From Alphaproteobacteria bacterium (lineage in GTDB: Bacteria; Pseudomonadota; Alphaproteobacteria; Sphingomonadales; Sphingomonadaceae): a stretch of DNA of 64,000 bases. Below the pieces are notes generated by a model. It did no database searches and had not been told where the DNA came from. It saw only the letters and a list, made by a program, of their open reading frames with translations. Location: positions 62,001 through 126,000 of the forward strand of contig JAFANP010000033.1 of NCBI GenBank assembly GCA_019232625.1, written 5' to 3'. A program made the position numbers and the translations under genes. This document shows, piece by piece, positions 16,493-23,536 of the stretch. The first letter of the stretch is position 1, and every line of letters starts with the position of its first letter.

Positions 16493-17379
16493 AGCATCAT
16501 CTTTTCGATCGGCACGACGAGGATCGCCGAGGCGCCGGCCTGCTTCAGCGCCTGCAGAGTCTCCCAGAAGACCGATTCCTGGCAGACGGCGTGGACCGCG
16601 AAATGTCCGGGCCGGCCGTGGAGCGGGAGAATGGTCGGCGCCTCCGCCCCGGGCAGCAGGTCGGTGATCCGCTTCAGCGCCTCCCCGGAGGCGTTGAGCA
16701 TGATATATTTGGAATCGCGCGTGGCGAGGACGCCCTCGAGCCGGCTCATCAGCTGCCCGCCGAGCGCCGCGGCGCCTTCGCCGGCCGGCGCGAGGGTGCG
16801 GATGAGGACCGCCTCGCTCTCGAGCACCGTCTCGACCGCGCGAAGGCCGTTCGCCTCGAGCGTCGCCCCGGTGGAGACGAGGTCGCAGACGAAGGGCGCG
16901 ATGCCGAGCCGCGGGGCGAGCTCGACCGCGCCGCTCATCTTGACGACGTCGGCCGCTATGCCCCGCCGGGCGAGGAAGTCGCGGACGATGAAAGGATAGG
17001 AGGTGGCGATGCGGGCGCCGGCGAGCGTCTCCGCGCCGTCGTAGCGCGCAGTCTCCGGGGCGGCGATGCGCAGGCTGCATCGGCCGAAGCCGAGCCGCGC
17101 CGCGACCTCGATCCGCGCGTCCGGGCGGCCGAGCACGAACTCCCGCAGCACATTCTCCCCGACGATGCCGAAATCGCAGACCCCGTCGCCGACGAAGGTC
17201 GGGATGTCGTCGTCGCGAACGAACATCAGGTCGGCGGGGAAATTCTCCACCCGGGCTGCGAGGTCGTTCTTGCCGTCCTGGATCCTGAGGCCCGCGTCGC
17301 GCAGCAGCTGCCGGCTGTAGTCGGCGAGACGCCCCGACTTCTGCAGGGCGAGGTGGAGGCGGCGGGCGTCAGCGGTCAT
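16489..17379 (-). CDS. hisG: ATP phosphoribosyltransferase HisG (long form)
   Basis: First committed step of histidine synthesis, ATP plus PRPP to phosphoribosyl-ATP. 296 residues, the long form with a C-terminal ACT-like regulatory domain (about residues 215-296, ending ILVVPIEKMML) that normally binds histidine for feedback inhibition; hence no HisZ partner is needed. Seen: LQKSGRLADYSRQLL, FVRDDDIPTFVGDGVCDFGIVGE (split across the first lobe) and the PRPP loop DLVSTGATLEANGL. Preceded by and overlapping the TrpR-like regulator gene by 11 bases. Confidence 0.95.
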   Translation of the reverse strand: MTADARRLHLALQKSGRLADYSRQLLRDAGLRIQDGKNDLAARVENFPADLMFVRDDDIPTFVGDGVCDFGIVGENVLREFVLGRPDARIEVAARLGFGRCSLRIAAPETARYDGAETLAGARIATSYPFIVRDFLARRGIAADVVKMSGAVELAPRLGIAPFVCDLVSTGATLEANGLRAVETVLESEAVLIRTLAPAGEGAAALGGQLMSRLEGVLATRDSKYIMLNASGEALKRITDLLPGAEAPTILPLHGRPGHFAVHAVCQESVFWETLQALKQAGASAILVVPIEKMML

Positions 17380-17698
17380 CGGAGCCGGCCAGCGCGTCGA
17401 GGGCGGCCCGATAGCCGCGATTGGGCTCCTGCCGCAGGAAGCGGGCGACGCGGACGATCGTCGTCGTGCTCACCCCCGTCGCATCGTGGATGTCGCGATA
17501 GGAAAGGTCGGTGGAATCGAGCAGGCGCGCGACGTGCCAGCGCTCCGCCAGGGTGCGTATCTCGGCGGGGGTGCAGAGATCGGCGAGGAGGCGCGCCATC
17601 CCCTGCGGATCGCGCGGGGCGAGAAGCGCCGCGCACAGATCGGCGCTGAGGGCGGCGGCGTCCCGGGTCGGGCCGAGGGGAGCGGTCTGAACGGTCAT
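17369..17698 (-). CDS. YerC/TrpR-family transcriptional regulator of the his operon
   Basis: Small 109-residue protein of the Trp-repressor superfamily (YerC/YecD type). The helical core includes LADLCTPAEIRTLAERW and the helix-turn-helix YRDIHDATGVSTTTIVRVA, then FLRQEPNRGY. First gene of the his operon, overlapping hisG by 11 bases, as for the YerC regulators found with his genes elsewhere. ATG 17698 is chosen because the conserved region starts after it. An inverted repeat GTTACACCG-N8-CGATGTAAC lies 3 bases upstream of the ATG and is the obvious candidate autoregulatory operator (inference). Confidence 0.88.
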   Translation of the reverse strand: MTVQTAPLGPTRDAAALSADLCAALLAPRDPQGMARLLADLCTPAEIRTLAERWHVARLLDSTDLSYRDIHDATGVSTTTIVRVARFLRQEPNRGYRAALDALAGSDDR

Positions 17699-17701
17699 CT
17701 T

Positions 17702-17727
17702 GTTACACCGTGTTAATACGATGTAAC
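17702..17727. promoter_or_regulatory. Inverted-repeat operator before the his operon
   Basis: GTTACACCG and CGATGTAAC are complementary at 8 of 9 positions around an AT-rich 8-base spacer TGTTAATA, unusual for this GC-rich region. It ends 3 bases before the regulator ATG, so binding would block the promoter or ribosome binding site of the whole his operon. Confidence 0.55.
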
Positions 17728-17910
17728 GCCCGTAACGGGCCCGTCCGAAGGATGCAAGGGGTTGGGGCCACCTGCCGTCCGGGTCTCTCCCGTCCCGGGG
17801 CGGGGGCCTTCGCCTGGATGACGGGAAAGTAGACAGGGCCCGGGAAGCGAAGGGCCTTGCCAAAAGGCGCGGCAACTGGTTTGTGGCGGGCTTCAATCGG
17901 GGGATGGAAT

Positions 17911-18300
17911 ATGAGCAAGCTGATGCTGGGTGCGGCGCTGTCGCTGGCGCTCGCCGCCGGGGCCGCCCAGGGTTCGGCGATCTGGCAGCCGCTGCTCAAG
18001 ACCGCGGACGGCGTTTCCTGGTTCCTCAAGAGGGGCTCGTTGCAGACCGCCGATGCGACCGGCAAGGTCTACGGCTTCTGGATCCGCTCGGAGAATCCGG
18101 CGACGCAGCGCGCGCGGCAGACGATGGTGCAGGTCAAGCTCGCCTGCGGCCAGGGCTGGTACGTGCCGCTCCACGTCACGCTCTACGACGCGAACGGCCG
18201 CATCCTGCGCGACGACGTCAAGGGCGACGCGGCGGCCAATTGGGTGAAGGTGGAAGCCGGCGGCGTCGTCGATGTCGCCAGCAAGTGGGTCTGCCGCTGA
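17911..18300 (+). CDS. Small secreted protein, surface-adhesin E-like
   Basis: 129 residues with a Sec signal peptide (MSKLMLGAALSLALAAGAAQGSA). The mature beta-rich domain has a pattern W..L....DGV.WF....S, YGFWIR, a conserved pair of cysteines (KLACGQGW and SKWVCR), and LYDANGRIL. This spacing recalls the surface-adhesin protein E (Adhesin_E) family; the match is by eye and tentative. ATG 17911 is chosen over an ATG 54 bases upstream because it starts the signal peptide directly. Stands alone, divergent from the his operon. Probably periplasmic or outer-membrane associated. Confidence 0.7.
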   Translation: MSKLMLGAALSLALAAGAAQGSAIWQPLLKTADGVSWFLKRGSLQTADATGKVYGFWIRSENPATQRARQTMVQVKLACGQGWYVPLHVTLYDANGRILRDDVKGDAAANWVKVEAGGVVDVASKWVCR

Positions 18301-18514
18301 CCGATCCTTTCGGAAGCGATCCCTTCCCCAACGCCGCTTTCCCTTGCGGCGGAGGTGAGAAGAAGGGGGATGCTGGATCACGTCCGGCATGACGGACTAT
18401 CGGTGCGGGCGCACCAACGGGCTTTCGGAAGCCGACCCTCGGGCGCCGGGGGATCGGATCGACGCGCCCCTCCCGCTCATCCTGAACTCGGTGCGTTCTG
18501 GAGCCTGATCGCAC

Positions 18515-18539
18515 GCTTCAGGCTGATTCAGCCTGAAGC
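18515..18539. repeat. Palindromic repeat, family copy 1
   Basis: GCTTCAGGCTGA and TCAGCCTGAAGC form a perfect 12-base stem around one base, followed by TCATGGTCTA. A closely similar sequence is at 49645-49680. It lies in the 248-base gap between the secreted-protein gene and virB11, just past the virB11 stop, so it may end the virB transcript. The rest of this gap holds no recognisable feature. Confidence 0.75.
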
Positions 18540-18548
18540 GGTCATGGT

Positions 18549-19556
18549 CTAGGATATGTCGGTATTGAGGACCACTTCCGAGACATAGCGGCGCCCGCCG
18601 GCGCGGGCGAGCTGGACGAAGACGTCGACGGTGCGCTGCACGTAGAAATGGACGTCGTCGCGTCCGAGCCGGGTGCCGGTCTGGAGGACGAGGAGCGCGA
18701 TCTGCTCGATCGCGCGCTCGGCGCTGTCGGCGTGGACGGTGGTCATCGAGCCGGGATGGCCGGTGTTGACGGCGCGGAGGAACGCATAGGCCTCCTCGCC
18801 GCGCAGCTCGCCCAGGATGATCCGGTCGGGCCGCATTCGCAGCGACGCGGCGACGAGGTCGTTGGCGGTGACCTCCCCCTCCCCCAGCCGGCTGCGCGCC
18901 GCGACCAGGCCGACGCCGTTGGCGTGGCGGAGGTGGAGCTCGGGCGTGTCCTCAATCAAGATCAGCCGCTCCTCGGCCGGTATCTCGCGGATGAGGGCGT
19001 TGAGGAAGGTGGTCTTGCCGGTCGAGGTGCCGCCGGAGATGAGGATGTTCTTGCGCGCCCGGACGGCGCTGGCGAGCATTCCGGCGACATCCCCCGCCTT
19101 GAGCTGGGCGTCGAGCGCGCGGTCGAGCGCCGCCTGCTCCTGCCCGGAGCGGGTGCGCGTCTCCGACAGGGCGCCGGAGGCGACATAGTCGGCGAGGCTG
19201 AGGTCGGTCTCGACATGCTTGCGGATCGCAAGCGCCATGGGACCGCGGGTCGCCGGCGGTGCGACGAACTGGATTCGCGCGCCGTCGGGCAGGGTGGCGG
19301 AGAGCAGGGGGTGCTCGCGGCTGATCCCCTGGTGGGTCATCGCCGCGACCTGACGGGCGAGGCGGGAGAGCATGGTGGCGTCGAGCGACGGCGCGTCGTG
19401 CCGCTCGATCCCGCCGGCCGTCGTCTCGACCCAGATCTCGCCGGGCTTGTTGACGTAGATGTCGGTGACGTCGGGCCGCGCCAGCATGCCGGTGAGCGGC
19501 GCGAGATAGGCCCTCAGGTAGACGCCTGGAACGTCCTCCGCGGGGATGACGCTCAT
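18549..19556 (-). CDS. virB11: T4SS ATPase VirB11
   Basis: Hexameric secretion ATPase at the cytoplasmic face of the type IV secretion channel, 335 residues. N-terminal domain: VTDIYVNKPGEIWVE. C-terminal RecA-like domain: Walker A ISGGTSTGKTTFLNAL around residue 180, Asp box ILIEDTPEL, Walker B region RPDRIILGELRGEEAY, His box GHPGSMTTVHADSAERAI. Last gene of the virB operon; ATG overlaps the virB10 stop (ATGA). Confidence 0.95.
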   Translation of the reverse strand: MSVIPAEDVPGVYLRAYLAPLTGMLARPDVTDIYVNKPGEIWVETTAGGIERHDAPSLDATMLSRLARQVAAMTHQGISREHPLLSATLPDGARIQFVAPPATRGPMALAIRKHVETDLSLADYVASGALSETRTRSGQEQAALDRALDAQLKAGDVAGMLASAVRARKNILISGGTSTGKTTFLNALIREIPAEERLILIEDTPELHLRHANGVGLVAARSRLGEGEVTANDLVAASLRMRPDRIILGELRGEEAYAFLRAVNTGHPGSMTTVHADSAERAIEQIALLVLQTGTRLGRDDVHFYVQRTVDVFVQLARAGGRRYVSEVVLNTDIS

Positions 19557-20689
19557 CGCCGCCTCTCGACCCCGGTGAAATCGAGGTCGCGCGCGACGAA
19601 CACGCTGATGCTGGTGGCGGCCGGCACCTTGAGGGTGGGCCGGATCTGCGTGTTCGTCGGAACCAGGCCGCTGCTGCTCGACACCGCGTTGGGGAGGAGC
19701 AGGACCTGGCCGTTGGCGCCAGAGCGGGCGGCGAGGGTGAGGCCGAGGTCGATGGTCGACTGCAGCAGCGCGCCCGCGAAACGCTCGAAGAAGTGGCTGT
19801 TGACGTTCGCCTTGACGCCGCCTCGGCCGAGCGTGTCGGTGGCCGGCGAGCCGATGGCGATGGTCACCCCGTCGGGGCGGACGAGGCGAGTCCAGTTGAC
19901 CAAGGCCCTCTTCTGCCCGGGCGCGGTGTCGGAGCGATATTCGCCGATCAAGCGGCTGCCGCGGGGGATGAGGATCCGGGTGCCGTCGAAGCCGCGTATG
20001 TCGCGCGAGACGAGGGCGCGGGCGAAGCCCGGGCGGGTCGAATCGAACGCCGTCTCCATCACCGCGGGGATGAGGGTGCCCTGCGGCACGGTGGTCGCGC
20101 GGTTGGCGAGCATGCCGGCGCGGGCGCGGGCGGCGGCGGCCGGCGTTCCGAACGAGGCGACGCTGTCGGGCCCGCCGCCGCCCGCCGCCGAGGCGCCCGC
20201 GCCGCCCGCCTCGCCGCCCGCCACCGCCGCCGTCGTGTCGACGACGAGAGCCGGGCCACCGGGCGCGCGCACCGTCTCGGGAGTCGGCACGGGCGACGGG
20301 GCGGGCTGCGGCTGCGGCTGGGGAACGTAGACGATCTGCGGCGGCGTCGGCTGCCGCCGCGGCGCGGGGGCGATCCGCACGGCGGGCGCCGGCACGGGCT
20401 GGACGACGGCGACCGGCGGCGGCGGCGCGGGCTCCGGCGGGACGTAGAGCGTCGGCGCCGGCGCGGGGGCTCCGGCGCGGTCGGAGGCGCGCGGCACCAC
20501 GGCCGGCGCCGGTTCGGTACGGCGCCGCGAATCGAGCACCAGGAACAGGACCACCGCCGCGACCACGGCGAGCGCGGCGAGCGCCGCCGGAGGCAGGCCG
20601 GAGCGGGGCGGCGCGACGACCGGGCGCACCCCGGCCTCGTCCGCGACGCCCGGCTCCGTGCGCGGGTCGATCGAGGCGCCGGCGGCCAT
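19553..20689 (-). CDS. virB10: T4SS core protein VirB10
   Basis: Energy-sensing scaffold protein spanning both membranes, 378 residues. A short cytoplasmic N-terminus and one membrane helix (ALAALAVVAAVVLFLVLD, about residues 35-52) are followed by a long proline-rich periplasmic stretch. The C-terminal TrbI/VirB10 beta-barrel domain shows VPQGTLIPAVMET, RDIRGFDGTRILIPRGSRL and an AxxSHFFERFAGALLQS region for the outer-membrane antenna. ATG 20689 shares its A with the virB9 stop (TGATG). Confidence 0.94.
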   Translation of the reverse strand: MAAGASIDPRTEPGVADEAGVRPVVAPPRSGLPPAALAALAVVAAVVLFLVLDSRRRTEPAPAVVPRASDRAGAPAPAPTLYVPPEPAPPPPVAVVQPVPAPAVRIAPAPRRQPTPPQIVYVPQPQPQPAPSPVPTPETVRAPGGPALVVDTTAAVAGGEAGGAGASAAGGGGPDSVASFGTPAAAARARAGMLANRATTVPQGTLIPAVMETAFDSTRPGFARALVSRDIRGFDGTRILIPRGSRLIGEYRSDTAPGQKRALVNWTRLVRPDGVTIAIGSPATDTLGRGGVKANVNSHFFERFAGALLQSTIDLGLTLAARSGANGQVLLLPNAVSSSSGLVPTNTQIRPTLKVPAATSISVFVARDLDFTGVERRR

Positions 20690-21393
20690 CAGCCCTTCCC
20701 CTTCGCCTTGTCGCGGGCGCGCACCGCCCGCGCCGAGCGCTTGTCGATGCGGAAGACGAGCTCGCGCGAGACATTGTCGATGACGTAGAGCTCGTCGCGC
20801 ATCATGCCGTTGACCAGCGTCTCCTTCCCCTTCTCGTCGACGCTGAACACGGCCGGGATGGCGCCCTCCCTGGGCCATTCGATATAGGTGTGGCGGCCGT
20901 CGTCGCTGATCCGCACCGGGCGCAGCGCGCGCTCGCCGCTGAGCCGGTACCGGCCGTCGACGGCGGGGCCGGCGTCGGCGCCGTCCTCCTGGTCCTGGCC
21001 CGGATATTCGAACTTCACGACATAGGCCATGGTCGAGGAGGAGGCGCCCAGCGGCGACAATTCCATCGCGTAGAGGCGGGCGTTGGTGATCACCGTCATG
21101 TTGGTCGAGGAGCCGGCCTGAAGCGCCTTGATGAACAGGCGGTCGCCGCGGCGGTTGGCGGTGACCTGCCAGGCGGCGCTGTCGCCGACCGCGACATTCT
21201 CGATCTGCTCGTCCGAGCCGAGCTCGACCGTCATCTGGTAGCCGGGCGCGAGCTCGAGCAGGACGAGCTGGCCGGGAGCGTAGCGGACCGTCTGGAGGTG
21301 CGGGTCGCCGTCGGGCGCCGGCTGCGGGCGCACCTGCGCCGCGGCGGGCGCGGCGAGCAGGAGGAACAGCAGGGCGGCGAGACGTCTCCTCAC
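20689..21393 (-). CDS. virB9: T4SS core protein VirB9
   Basis: Periplasmic core-complex component, 234 residues from GTG 21393, with a signal peptide (RRRLAALLFLLLAAPAAAQ). The N-terminal VirB9/CagX domain has LELAPGYQMTVELGSDEQI and LFIKALQAGSSTNMTVIT. The C-terminal domain has RPVRISDDGRHTYIEWP and NDNVSRELVFRID-type strands that contact VirB7/VirB10 in canonical systems. GTG overlaps the virB8 stop by four bases. No virB7 gene is visible between these tightly packed genes. Confidence 0.93.
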   Translation of the reverse strand: MRRRLAALLFLLLAAPAAAQVRPQPAPDGDPHLQTVRYAPGQLVLLELAPGYQMTVELGSDEQIENVAVGDSAAWQVTANRRGDRLFIKALQAGSSTNMTVITNARLYAMELSPLGASSSTMAYVVKFEYPGQDQEDGADAGPAVDGRYRLSGERALRPVRISDDGRHTYIEWPREGAIPAVFSVDEKGKETLVNGMMRDELYVIDNVSRELVFRIDKRSARAVRARDKAKGKG

Positions 21394-22250
21394 AGCTCGA
21401 CCTCCGGCCGCGGCGCCGCGGTCGAAACCGGGCGGGCGGGAACCGGCCCCGGCACCGGCGCCGGCGCGACGCGGCCGGGGACGACGACGGTCGAGCCCGG
21501 CGGCACGGTGACCGCCGTCGCGGCGCCGCCGGTGACGACGGTGGTCGTCGGCGCCACCTCGACGGCTGGCGGGAGCACCTCCGGGTTGCGCTGGTAGCGC
21601 AGCACCTGGAAGCCGAGCGGGTTCACGTAGCGGTCCTCGGCCGAGAGCGCGCCGGTGGTGAACCGGTAGCGGACGATCGCCGCCCACGAGCCGACCGGCG
21701 TCACCTGGCCGCCGGCGTCGCGCCGGACGGTGTCGAAGCGGACCAGCGAGACGTTGCGGCCGAGCGAGGAGACGCTCTTGACGCGCGCCTGGATGACGGT
21801 GCTGCGCGGGTAGCGCTGCAGCGGGCTTTCCGGGTTGCTCGCCTGCATCAGGCCGAGATATTCCGCCCGCGCCCGCTCCGCCGACCATAAAGACACCTTG
21901 CGATAGTCGGTCTGGACGGAGTCCACGTCGAAGCCCTCGCGGGCGATGACATATTGGACGAGGAAGGATTGGGTGAGCGCGGCGTCGGGCGCGATGCGGT
22001 CGGCGTCGAGCGGCTTCAGCGCCTGGACGTAGCCGGTCTGCCGATCGACCAGCAGGGTGTAGGGCACCACCGTCTTGAGCGGCGTCAGGACGATGAGGGC
22101 GATCGCCTCGAAAAGGGCGATGGCGACGGCGACGGCCGCGACGATCCAGGCGACGCGGCGCGACCGGCGCAGCATCTCCTGGCGATCGCGCGCCCATCCC
22201 TCGGCCTCGCCATAATAGGCGTCCACGGTCTCGCGGGTGATCTTGTTCAT
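21390..22250 (-). CDS. virB8: T4SS inner-membrane protein VirB8
   Basis: Bitopic assembly factor, 286 residues. Cytoplasmic N-terminus ITRETVDAYYGEAEGWARD, one transmembrane helix (WIVAAVAVAIALFEAIALIV, about 35-54), then the NTF2-like periplasmic VirB8 domain with LVDRQTGYVQAL, YVIAREGFD and RYRFTTGALSAEDRYVNPLGFQV. A proline/valine-rich tail of about 60 residues follows and is longer than in Agrobacterium VirB8. ATG overlaps the virB6 stop (ATGA). Confidence 0.93.
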   Translation of the reverse strand: MNKITRETVDAYYGEAEGWARDRQEMLRRSRRVAWIVAAVAVAIALFEAIALIVLTPLKTVVPYTLLVDRQTGYVQALKPLDADRIAPDAALTQSFLVQYVIAREGFDVDSVQTDYRKVSLWSAERARAEYLGLMQASNPESPLQRYPRSTVIQARVKSVSSLGRNVSLVRFDTVRRDAGGQVTPVGSWAAIVRYRFTTGALSAEDRYVNPLGFQVLRYQRNPEVLPPAVEVAPTTTVVTGGAATAVTVPPGSTVVVPGRVAPAPVPGPVPARPVSTAAPRPEVEL

Positions 22251-23536
22251 GCTGTCCTGTCCCGGCGGCCGGCGCCGGCGGACACCCGCCCGCGAGTCCG
22301 CCGCCTGTAGCTCTGGCCGAGCGGCGCCGCGTCGGGCACCCGCTCCTCGCTCCGGCCGCGCGCCGCCACCGCGTCGCCGACCCGCTGGGCGCCGAGCCGC
22401 GCCGCGGGCGGCGGCGGCGAGGCATTCTCGCGGCGCTGCGTCGCCACCACCGCCTCGGCGAGGGCGGCGGCGCGCGGCCGCTCGTCGATCCGCTCGGTCC
22501 GCGGCCCGGCGGCGCCGGCGACGGCGGCGACGACGGGCACGGCGGCGGGCTGCAGCGCCTGCGCCAGCCGCGCCGGGGCGATGCGCAGCGCTTCCGGCAG
22601 GCGGAAGCCGCGCGCCACCCGCGCCGTCGCCACCAGGGCGGCGATGAGGACGAGGACGAAGACGAGGTTGGCGGCGAGCAGCTCGATCGGCACGGTGGGC
22701 GTGGCGATGTTGGAGCGGCGCTGGGTGAGGATGACGGCGAGCCACGGCTCGAGCAGGGCCAGCTCGACTCCGAGCACTATGGCGGTGGCGAGCGCGCCGA
22801 GCGCCGCTCCGGCGACTCCGCGTATCCAGCCCTCGAACAGGCCGCGCGTGCCGTCGAAGAGGAGGAACAAGGCGAACAACGGTCCGAGCGCGAGAAGCAG
22901 CCCGGCGACGATCCGCACCGAGGCGAAGCCGGCGATGGCGCCGGTGAGATAGAGGGTGCGCGCCTGAGCGAGCATCTTGGCGTCCTGCGCCGGGTTCCAG
23001 CGCGGCCGGTCCTGGAGGTCGCGCAGCCGGGCCTGCTCGGCCGCCACCTGCGCCGGGGTCAGCCCCTCGGTCGGCCCGGCCTGCTCGACGACCTCGGGCG
23101 GCCGGCCGACGCCGCGCCAGTTGAGCTCGGCCAGCTCGTCGTCGACGCCCTGAAGGCGGGCGATCACGCCGCCGTCGGAGCCCGGCAGCCCGGCCGGCAT
23201 GCCGATATTGGCGGCGAGCTCGGCGGGGCCGCTCATCGTCACGTCGTAGGCGAGGGTGCGGAAGGCCGGCCAGCTCGTCGCCAGCGCCAGCACGACCCCG
23301 ACCTTGGCGACCGCGACCACGCCGTCGCGCGCGTCGGGTATCTGGCCGAAGAGCATGCGGTAGCCGAACATCGCGACGAACAGCGTCAGCATGCCGGTGA
23401 GCAGCAGCGAGGCGATCGAGCCGGGAGCGCTCAGCGCCTGGTAGCCGGCGGCGCCGATGGTCCGCGCGTGGCAGTCGACCGCGAGCAGCAGGCTCGACAG
23501 GAAGTTGCCCTCGGGCGCGAAGGACGGGCAGGCCAT
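22247..23536 (-). CDS. virB6: T4SS polytopic membrane protein VirB6/TrbL
   Basis: Inner-membrane channel component, 429 residues. Several hydrophobic helices are visible, in ASLLLTGMLTLFVAMFGY, VVLALATSWPAF, IVAGLLLALGPLFALFLLFDG and LLAANLVFVLVLIAALV. The family hallmark GPLFALFLLFDGTRGLFEGW is present. The C-terminal about 90 residues are cytoplasmic, Ala/Arg/Pro rich. ATG 23536 overlaps the virB4 stop by one base (TGATG). An in-frame GTG directly before it is an alternative start. Confidence 0.9.
   Translation of the reverse strand: MACPSFAPEGNFLSSLLLAVDCHARTIGAAGYQALSAPGSIASLLLTGMLTLFVAMFGYRMLFGQIPDARDGVVAVAKVGVVLALATSWPAFRTLAYDVTMSGPAELAANIGMPAGLPGSDGGVIARLQGVDDELAELNWRGVGRPPEVVEQAGPTEGLTPAQVAAEQARLRDLQDRPRWNPAQDAKMLAQARTLYLTGAIAGFASVRIVAGLLLALGPLFALFLLFDGTRGLFEGWIRGVAGAALGALATAIVLGVELALLEPWLAVILTQRRSNIATPTVPIELLAANLVFVLVLIAALVATARVARGFRLPEALRIAPARLAQALQPAAVPVVAAVAGAAGPRTERIDERPRAAALAEAVVATQRRENASPPPPAARLGAQRVGDAVAARGRSEERVPDAAPLGQSYRRRTRGRVSAGAGRRDRTA

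Noticed and set aside
18648-20330. Plus-strand 560-codon frame opposite virB10/virB11
   Set aside because: Shadow of the virB genes in GC-rich DNA; the minus-strand frames have all expected VirB motifs.
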